The notes below the pieces were generated by a model. The model had not been told where the DNA came from and searched no databases. It worked only from the letters and a program-made list of their open reading frames with translations. 64,000 nucleotides of DNA from NCBI GenBank assembly GCA_963556145.1, contig OY744462.1:4836001-4900000 (forward strand), in the 5' to 3' direction. Shown here piece by piece: positions 56,013-64,000 of this stretch; positions within the stretch are counted from its first letter, which is position 1; each line of letters starts with the position of its first letter. Source of the DNA: Hygrocybe punicea. Taxonomy: Eukaryota; Basidiomycota; Agaricomycetes; Agaricales; Hygrophoraceae. Both the position numbers and the translations under genes were made by a program.

Positions 56013-58247
56013 CTAAGCCTTAAACAGTCGCTGTACCAAATAAATTACATACCGCGGTTCCTTTGCTAACAGTGACTTTGCCGGAGAATTCTCCGAGATG
56101 TTTTCCATCTTGACAGGATGACGCTTTACCCAAGAGCGAAAGACATCATGGACGTCTTGTCGAGTGCCAGTGGTTTTAAGCGAGCCAGGGCATGCATGAG
56201 ACCGAGAAACGCGGTGACCGGCGTGAAGTAGCGCAGACCTATTCAGCGACATTAGTTGCCGCAGCGGAAACATAGCTAGTTGCGAGTATTTACGCGACGT
56301 CTTCGAGTGGAGGACACGTGCAATGGAAAAACCCTGCTATCTTCGCCGGTGTAAAATAGAATGGCGTATTGAGCTCCTAGGTCATGGTGGGCAAATGAGG
56401 GTGCGATCAAAGAGATGACGCTCTCACTTCTTTCGCAACGGTCAGCATGCCCTTCATGCGTGTAGATGTACCGTATTTGTCTTGGTTTTCCTCCAGATGA
56501 TCAAGGACTTTTGCAACGAACTCGCTATCATGGATGGAGTCTGACCACATTGGACCCGCCATCTAGGAAATAAAGGAAATGTTTGCATTTATTTCGCCAA
56601 GGGAAATTATTTCACTTGCATGCAACACAGAATTACATTCCGGACATCTGTCGGACACGGACGGGCCTGACCGTGTCTTGAAAAGGTAATTCACATTTCC
56701 AGATCGCCCGTGGATTTTCTCGGTTAATTTACCGAGCGGCTGTCCATAATATGACTGACACCCAGTGCAAATGTAGTAAGTTGAAGTTTTACTGCTGAAT
56801 TGTGGGTGACTTCGCACGAGATTCAATGTTGAAAAAAAACACGTACATTGCCGCTTTCTTGACTTCAATGGGAGCTGATCGCACTCGGACGAAGAGACGG
56901 ACATAGAAATCAATCGATAATGACAACAAGGGATGAATGTAGCGCCCATATCTAGATGCCGAAGTTGATATTGTGTGGAGGACGAGCCGAAGCGCCTGAT
57001 GTACAGATTGAAATGCTTGTGGACCATGTAATGGAACTGGACGTACAGCTTCGTGACAATACTCAGCCTTCACTGGGATACCGCCGTAATTTGAGTAGCT
57101 ACAACACCGGTGAGATCTTTCCAGGCTGACATTGATGAGTCGGAAGTGTCTACCATTTTTCGGGATAATTGGTTGTTGCTAAAACTGACAGATCCGTGCA
57201 TGTAACACAAAGTAGACCTCGAGAAAAGAACACATGATTCAGACGGGAAAACCCGATGAAGGAATAGATTGACCTCCTTCACTTATGCACTGAACGGCAG
57301 CGTCAATAAAGGGAGCCGCCGTTCCGTAGGGATCGAGGTCGACGACATCCACTCGATTTCTTTCCTCTCGATGCTGGTACATGAGTGCACTGCATGAATA
57401 ATTAGCGTAAACTCGACATGGTTTCGGGACTGGTACACTGTACCAAGCATCGCCTTCGTTGATTCTGACTTTTCCATGTTTGGGTAGATTAGTATTTGAA
57501 CTGGTCTGTTCCATATCTTGACCACATTCGGGTGGGACTCCAAGACCGTTGATGTCGACGTTTCGTTTCATCGCTGCCGAGGCAGACGGTGATAAATCAT
57601 TAGCAATAACATATCTATTAAAGATGTTGTCAATGGGTAAAAAATTCCAACGGAACGATTGACTGACTTTACGAGAGGGATTTCTTTTGCATATCGAATG
57701 GAGCGTAAACCTGTGGCAGAAAGAGCCTCAAGCAACACGAATTTGTATGGCCAATACTGAGTGATTGTCATATTAAGATAGGTGTGTGAAATCTGAATAG
57801 TTAGTTACCTACGTCTTTCTGATTTGATTGCGAGGTCGTACCTTCGCCTGTCGTATGCGCACAAGACCCTGTGATTGTTTCAGCTTCAGGTTGTGCCGAA
57901 GAGGCGCCAGTGCTTGTATGTTCAGCTGATAGGAGTTAAGTCTTGAACACACTTATCAGTTCTCTTGAAAACTCACTCTTGTTCCTTTTCAAATTGGGTC
58001 CATCCGAGTCGTATATCTTCTTTCCCTTCCCGTCTTGCCTCAGCCGCCATTTAGCCTCCTTGTATTTGTTTAATTCCTCACTCCAAACTCGGATGCACGC
58101 AACGCTGGTATCACGATTGAACTCTTGTACAGGGTTCAAAAAAGCTTCGTTCGTTGACGGTAACAGAATACGAGAGGTGTTTTCTGTGTGCAGGGTGAAT
58201 CCTTCCGGAATCGTTACAGGCCTGTGGCCCGGGTGATCAGTGGTCAT
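56013..58247 (-). CDS. TRM1: tRNA (guanine26-N2)-dimethyltransferase Trm1
   Basis: This is a SAM-dependent enzyme forming N2,N2-dimethylguanosine at position 26 of nuclear and mitochondrial tRNAs. Motifs in order: [20 protein letters not shown] (SAM site), [39 protein letters not shown] (catalytic DPYG), [34 protein letters not shown] and [21 protein letters not shown] zinc-type Cys cluster (CTGCQSYYG ... [10 protein letters not shown]) precedes AGPMWSDS. The C-terminus has [20 protein letters not shown] and [16 protein letters not shown]. Many introns of about 45-65 bp occur. The start is the ATG at 58247 ([17 protein letters not shown]); the frame upstream begins at a non-ATG codon. It lies head-on to STE11 (3' ends 251 bp apart). 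Confidence 0.9.
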
Positions 58248-58489
58248 CTTTACAGAAATTGTCAATACGCGAGGGGCAGTTCTCTGTGCATGTGAGCGCA
58301 AGCGCGCCCGGAGGTAGGAAAACGTCGATATAGCGCGATACAGATTCGTTCAACTGATTTATTTATTTATTCCCACTAATTACAAACAAGAATTATTATT
58401 TCACAAACGATTATCCTACAACCATTGAAATCAAAGTAGTAGTAGTATAATTGCGAGGTCCAATGTCCCTGCGATATCCCAAGAATGTT

Positions 58490-61400
58490 TCAATATGAGA
58501 ATTCTTCCGAAACAAGGGAAATTGAACCGCGCATGTCTCCACGTTGTAGACGTGAGGCGTCGATTTGCAATGCGATCGATTTTCTGACCACTGCATTGAG
58601 CGAAGAGGGTCCACAGCCTGAAAGCGTTTCACCGTTAGCGAAAGGACATTGCCTACAAAACAATGCGACATTGACTTACAACCAACGATGATAGGTCCTT
58701 GGGAACGTTCAATTTCATCGGAAAGGATTCGTTCCAACTTGGGTTTTCCTGGTCGAGCACACTCAGCCACCACATTCACGTCTTCCATCTCGTCATCCTC
58801 TACTTCAAGTTTCATTCCATCTGAAGAAACCTGCCCGGCTCGAGATATCAAGTTACGACTCGCTTCCGAATCCCAATCGTGTCCTTGGTCGGCGGTTTCT
58901 GAATAAGAAACTGGTCTAGAGTGGCCTGGTGACGGTGGGAGGGGCGAGGGCGAACGCCGGGACTGATATATATCTGAAGCAGCGTCAGCTTCAAAGCGTC
59001 CGGAAACTGGCCGCGATGGAACAACTAGGGCATCCCCAGACACATGACGGCTATGTGTCTCGAAAGCTAAGCGGTGACCTTCCACCTGAGCCTTTCGCTC
59101 ACGTTCCTCCTTCGCTGCCAAGACTTTCTTCGCTTTCCTTGTTTTTTCCCGCAGGATCTTGCCTGTTTTCCGAACCTTGCGACTGAGAGCTTCCTCACCC
59201 GGCAGCGCGGCGTCATCGTCACCTTCAAAGTTCGTCAAATCCAACGTATGATTTTCGCGCTCTTCTACATCCAAGGTCTGGGGGTCCTCGTCACCATATG
59301 TCACCGTGACTGGATTCAAGTCTACAAAACTTTCAACCGAGGAGTTGGCACTTTGGAGAGACATAACGGAATCTCGTCCTCGACGTGAGAAATAAGGCGT
59401 AGGAGCCACGAGCTGCTCTGAATCCTCCATTACTGGAGGTGAATATAGAGTAGCAGGTGGGGTTCCAGAAGGTGTAGCGGGCCGTCGAACTTCGGATGTA
59501 GGATATTTCCGTTCGTGTTCTAGAGTCTTGAAGTTCGTAACGAAGATATCCACCTGCAGGCCAGGAGCTGGGACCAAATTGAGACATCGACGAAGCGCTG
59601 TCGCACACCACTGGATGTGGGCTGGTGATAATTATGAGCACATGAAGTTCCGCCGTTTGATTCCAAGAGCCACTCACCAAATTCACGAACCAACCACACG
59701 AATCGTACCCTAGTCGTTAAAAACCCTCTCCTCCCCCACCCGCTGGAGCGCCCTCCCAATTGCTCCCCGTCACGTCCAGCAATGCACAAACAAACGTACT
59801 CTAAAACAGCGAGTCCGAAGCTTACCCCTGAACCCCCTGCAACAATCAACACCGAGGAGTGCGACCCCCAACGAGCACGTGCGGAACTACCGAAGGGGCC
59901 ATCGACAAACATTCGCAGCAAAACGCCGTTCTTCGGCAGTTCGGCGTCCGCTGGAGGCTTTTCACTAGGCGCGTGGGTTTTGTACTGCGTCGAGAGCGAG
60001 ACAACGGTGTTCCACAATTCTTTAGTGAAGCCACCCTTTGCACGAATGAGAAGTACGATGACGCGACCTGCATCCCCCGGAGCTTTCTTGTCACAGATAG
60101 ACGCGCAAGTGAAAGGATGAGAGGTGAATTTCGAAATGTAAGGAACAGTGATAATGAAGTGTTGTCCAGGTGCCCAGGAAAAATAACCTGGAGAGGTGAA
60201 CGTTAAGCGGATTGTACGGCCGGAGAGAACTTGAGCATATGCAAAGCCAGGGGGAGGGGCATATGAGACACGAGCATAAGGAACGAGTGATTTGTAGAGC
60301 GAAGAATCCCTCTTGTGGGAGCGCTTTGAATCGTAGGAAGACTCGCGAGAGTGCAAATGATTCATTTCCCACTCCTCGGGATTGGATAACGGCAACACCG
60401 GGGTAGGCAGTGGAGCTGTCTTGGGAGGAACGGACGGGGTAGACCATGTGCCATTGATTTTTACCCATCGTACTGCGCGCCAGATTCGCTCGCCGACCCA
60501 TAGAATAAGCGCCGTCCAGCACCACCACCCAATCGGTGGGTGATGGAGAGCCGACATAATTAATGTAAGGGGGACGAGAAGGACATGCAAAAGATAGAAG
60601 ACCTCGTAATATTTCGTCCGGATAGGTGGTAACGAGAAAAGAATGATACAGGTGAGAAAACCAAATGCCTGAATGACGATTAGAGAAAGCGACATTCCGA
60701 GAAATTTAACACGTACTATCCAGCCAAAGACGAAGTTACGATGCAGCCACACGTAGTGATATGCCACATGCCCAGCGTCTTTTCGGTCGAGTACTAATTG
60801 AACACTCCAAAGAGCGACGTGAAGTGTTGTTATGAACCAAATGAAACGGCCAGTCCACCGATGCAGCCATACAAGTTTGTCAAAGTGAAACTGTAAAGTG
60901 AAAGGGTTCGCAAAGATGGCAAACGGCGCCTGCTTGATTCCAAAGAGAATGCAAAGTGGGAAAAGCGCAAAGGCAATCGTTCCGGCCCTATTTGCAGAAG
61001 TCCACCATGCCTTCTGGATCGAATACTGAGGCTGAAATGGGAAAAACGACGAGATATTGAATGACTCTCCAGTGGCTGTTACGAGCTCTCGACGAAACTG
61101 TGTTACTGTAGCGGTGGGAAAAATGTAATCTGGACCGACAAAGCACAGGACCAGAGAGGTGAGTAGTACTCCGGTCAACGACAGAATCTGTCCGTTTGGG
61201 GGTAACGAATATGGTGTCGGGGTGCGCCCTTCCCTCCAAGCAACCATTCTAGCATGCTTTTTCCGCAAGGTTCTACGTCGTAACGCCCATTTATTCCAGC
61301 GAGCACCGATTATCCCCGTGCTCGAGCCGGACAGGTGGAGGAAGGCTACAATGAAGAAGACCAAACCAATCAAGACCCACAGAATGTAGGAATAACGCCT

Positions 61401-61538
61401 GCTCGGGTGACTGAGGACATGGATTGTCAAATAAGCTTCAATCCATTCGAAGTCATCAGAGATAGCTGGGGTGGTTGGGTTAGGGGTGTATGCAGTGGTG
61501 GAAACAGACGGGGTAAGCGAAGTCGACACGTCGTCCAT
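58490..61538 (-). CDS. FRE: Ferric/cupric reductase (FRE family)
   Basis: This plasma-membrane NADPH-dependent metalloreductase is the first step of reductive iron and copper uptake. The start is MDDVSTSLTPSVS at 61538. The first membrane span is near residue 40 (YILWVLIGLVFFIVAFLHL). The ferric-reductase membrane core carries haem-ligand histidines in HRWTGRFIWFITTLHVALW and YHYVWLHRNFVFGW plus YEVFYLLHVLLVPL. A FAD-binding block (HPFTCASI after PGQHFIITVP) and the NADPH-binding region (VLIVAGGSGVSFGLAVLEYV and, near the end, VGCCGPSSLNAVVRKSIA) follow. Two 3' introns are needed: one before HIQWCATALRRC, and one (GTAAGT...CTTTCAG) that restores the CCGPSS motif and the end LVSEEFSY. Between them is an acidic/Ser-rich insert of about 200 residues. 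Atx1 lies directly upstream on the same strand. Confidence 0.9.
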
Positions 61539-61778
61539 CGTGCAATGCAGTAGTCGGGAGGCTTGTTGGCGGTTGTCGGAGAAGAAACGCCTGGGCAATA
61601 AATACTGCAACCGCCATCATCTTGAATGCTTATCCGTTCCTTGGGGCTGTACCTGATATTAGAAAACCTACGCCCCTGTCTCAAAGGATCTCAGAGTGAT
61701 CTCGGTCTAGTCACGCTTCAACGTTCAAGGTTCAAATCAAGGTCCCAACGTGGTACACACAAACAATAATACGGTCTT

Positions 61779-62241
61779 TTACAACACGGTCTTTCCAGAC
61801 CGCACCTGCCAAGTGCATCGCCTTGTCAAGGTCGGAACATTTTCGGTCGTACCGCTACGTACCTCTTTCCCTGTTTTCTTGATAATCTCCAAAACCGTCT
61901 CATACGCGGCACTGCCTCTCACAGTCACTTTCTGCTCCTCCAAGTTGACATCGAAAGAGGAAACAACCCCTGCGATATATCGTCGGTTTGATCCATGCCC
62001 AGGACCAGGCTAATGGACTTACCATCGCGCTGTGCCTTTGTGAGGACACGATTAATTGCTCCGGAGCAGCCAGAGCATGTCATCTGCAATCGTGGCAAGC
62101 TCGGTCATGCATTCACACCGTGTTGTCACCACCTTGAATCACAAACCTTCACATCAAAATGGTATGTGTGTTCGTCCTGAACCGTTGCAACATCCGGTCA
62201 TCTCTCCATGTCGGTGGCGGGGGTGCGGATGAACTCACCAT
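61779..62241 (-). CDS. ATX1: Copper metallochaperone Atx1
   Basis: This small cytosolic protein carries Cu(I) to the Golgi ATPase Ccc2, which loads the multicopper ferroxidase of iron uptake. Five exons give 75 residues: 62241-62239, 62176-62147, 62083-62023, 61969-61863 and 61805-61779. The first exon consists of the start codon only. The metal site is MTCSGCSGAINRVL (M-x-C-x2-C), followed by FDVNLEEQKVTVRGSA and IIKKTGKEVRSGKTVL, the usual Atx1 length and beta-alpha-beta-beta-alpha-beta layout. The lysines near the C-terminus (KKTGKEV) match those that guide docking to Ccc2. The spliced frame is the only one that brings DEHTYHFDVK, the CxxC loop and the C-terminus together. Confidence 0.9.
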
Positions 62242-62429
62242 CGTTGGATGAATAACAGATAACAGATTAAGAGTTGTGATCAAGCACTGATTCTCGGCCA
62301 GCTTTTATAAGCGAACTAATTTAGAGCACGCCAAAAATAAATAACTGTTAACCCCAATACAGTCCGATTTCCCCGTTGACATGGGTGATTGTCACACTTC
62401 AATTACCCAAAACGTCCGAAAATCCTGTA

Positions 62430-64000
62430 TTAAGTACGAGTCTGCCTCTCAACCATCTCCGCGAGTTCATCCCCATCAGTGGCAACAGCCTGCCACCCAG
62501 GACCAGTTGGCCGGCCCCGTATCCGATCGATGCGTGTAACAATCCATGCTACATGATCAAAGTAAGCATTTCAAAGTGAGATACAGGAAAGAATGGGAGC
62601 ACACACAGATTATGCGAGGCATCTCCTCCTCCTTCCGACGTGTAACATAATACACGGGAACACCTGCAGCAACGAATCCTAGGAAATAATATCAGACGTT
62701 GAATTCGGAAACTTTGGTTTTATTGGAATACACCTAGGACCGCCAGTGCCTCGAGAGGCGCCGCAATGATCGGCATGCATAGCAAGAAAAGGGCGACCTG
62801 AAAGCATCACAAATGAGATAGATCGCCTCCGCGTAGAACGTAATCTACACACCCCACAGAACGTCAACGGAGTAATTATCCAAGTTTTATATGGCCTGGA
62901 ATCAAAGTAAATGTTTTTTCTGTCTTCCAGTTTTGTGCGATCAGCTCACCGCTCTAGGTTAGGCTCCTTGACCCGTAAAATCAAAAGTCCAAGAACCTAG
63001 CTCGTACAGTCAGCCTCACGCAGGGCAAGTGTTCCTCAACACATACGGTAAGAAAATAAAATGCCCAGGATGCAACCACCGAGAAATTAATCAAGGACCG
63101 AAACCCACCGCCAATAACAATGAAAGCCAGAGTAATCGCCGTTTGCAATAACGTCGCATTCAGTGGAGTCTTTCGGGTTTTGTGTAGACGTCCGAACATC
63201 TCGGGCAGATACCGCTCTCGACCTGCAGCATAAATTAATCGTGATGCTGTGAAGAAGGATCCTGCCATCTCAATGTGAACCAAAATATAGAGTCAGAGAG
63301 GCAGACTCAAATACCGTTTAGAGCTCCGAAGCAAGAAAAAGCTACGATGAAGGCGAAGACTATGCCTCCAATAGGGCCAAAGAGAGCACGGCCAAAGTCA
63401 AGCGCAACGGTATTGCTGAGACCAACGGTATTCTTGTCCCTGTTTTACTATCTTTCCGAAATGTCAAATACTTTGAACATACCTTGTCCAAGACCACGAA
63501 ATATGACATATTGGCGAGAAGGAAGAGTAGCTGGACAACAAGTGTTACAACCACAACACGACCATTGAGAAACTACACAGACCGTGACACCAGCCATACT
63601 GATGTGGATGGCTCTAGGTAAGTTCTTTTCTGGATGCTTCATCTCCCCTGCAACGTAGTTCGCTTGATCCCAGCCATCAAAAGCCCACTACATGTTCCTG
63701 TCCAGTTAGTGAAACGTGATGTCGTCGGCCATGGGCGAAGATAGCTACCAGCCCAGAGTACAAAGCCAAAGCATACGAAGAAGGACTAGTGCTTGACCCA
63801 TCAAACAAAGGCTGGGTAAATGATGTTGAAGCTCGTCCTCTCGAGAGTTGCACAATGCCAAAAATAGTGATTGATATCTAGAAATTTGAATATTAGCTCG
63901 TCGCTCTTGTAACTTGGCCAAAACAATCCATACCAAAGAACCAACCTAGAACCAACCATCGTAAGCCTCTGTTTCAGCCACAGAAAGACATTGAAGATTC
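62430..64000 (-). CDS. LAT/APC-family amino-acid permease (methionine-permease-like), 5' end cut
   Basis: This is a plasma-membrane amino-acid transporter of the L-amino-acid transporter branch. Visible blocks, N- to C-terminal: SSYALALYSGL, then FDGWDQANYVAGEMKHPEKN and LPRAIHISM, then NTVALDFGRALFGPIGGIVF, then NGMAGSFFTASRLIYAAGRE and RYLPEMFGRLHKTRKTPLNA. Hydrophobic spans ITLAFIVIGGGFRSLINFSV and FVAAGVPVYYV follow, with a cytosolic tail ending MVERQTRT. Introns are about 50-65 bp. The N-terminal spans lie beyond the right edge of the window, so the start is missing. Similarity is to fungal Mup1-like high-affinity methionine permeases, but substrate cannot be read from sequence. Its 3' end is 188 bp from the ATX1 start on the same strand. 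Confidence 0.85.

Noticed and set aside
58248..58301. N-terminal extension of TRM1 to 58301
   Set aside because: The upstream codon is TTG; the ATG at 58247 gives a natural start.
58411..58489. Ferric reductase ending at 58411
   Set aside because: That frame skips the last intron. Splicing with the GTAAGT donor restores CCGPSSLNAVV and ends the protein at 58490.

Overview
The window is nuclear DNA of a filamentous basidiomycete, most likely a mushroom-forming Agaricomycete. The genes are broken by many short introns (about 48-70 bp, GT-AG with CTAAC/CTGAC-like branch sites). The gene set (Ags1-type alpha-1,3-glucan synthase, Ste11-type MAPKKK, Zn2Cys6 regulator, Erf2-type DHHC enzyme, AIM34, COA8, mS38) is fungal. 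Product names come from reading motifs by eye; no database search was possible.

The window has two halves of very different character. Positions 1-12,600 are a repeat island. It holds a 5.9-kb inverted repeat (572-6478) whose arms are filled with degenerate 34-35 bp repeats and GA/CT-rich minisatellites. The outer end of this palindrome cuts a decayed LINE ORF1 (6479-8165). A non-autonomous hAT-type element (8886-10075) follows, with matching terminal repeats, an exact 8-bp target duplication and a large GCN/CTG-type triplet block. About 2.5 kb without a recognisable gene comes next. I see no intact transposase or reverse transcriptase.

Positions 12,636-64,000 are a dense gene region. In order: LIM-domain paxillin-like protein (-), Zn2Cys6 transcription factor (-), Erf2-like palmitoyltransferase (-), Bud27/URI-like DUF3835 protein (+), GPI10 mannosyltransferase (-), mitoribosomal mS38/COX24 (+), a conserved-looking unknown (-), AIM34-like SAP protein (+), COA8-like assembly factor (+), NUP133 (-), PRCC-like protein (+), long-chain-base kinase (-), histone H2B (+), alpha-1,3-glucan synthase (-), Ste11 MAPKKK (+), TRM1 tRNA dimethyltransferase (-), ferric reductase (-), ATX1 copper chaperone (-), and a LAT-family amino-acid permease (-, cut by the right edge). 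Several neighbours are divergent with very short shared upstream regions (87 bp for GPI10/mS38, 99 bp for NUP133/PRCC).

Functional links suggested by the layout: ferric reductase and Atx1 lie next to each other (reductive iron uptake needs copper delivery to the multicopper oxidase). Three mitochondrial genes lie close together (mS38, AIM34, COA8). A cell-wall glucan synthase is divergent from a MAPKKK. The most distinctive observations are the tandem-repeat-filled palindrome, the hAT element with a spliced mini-ORF and a perfect hairpin, and at least four introns that only make sense with a GC donor (GC-AG introns), two of which stay in frame if retained.
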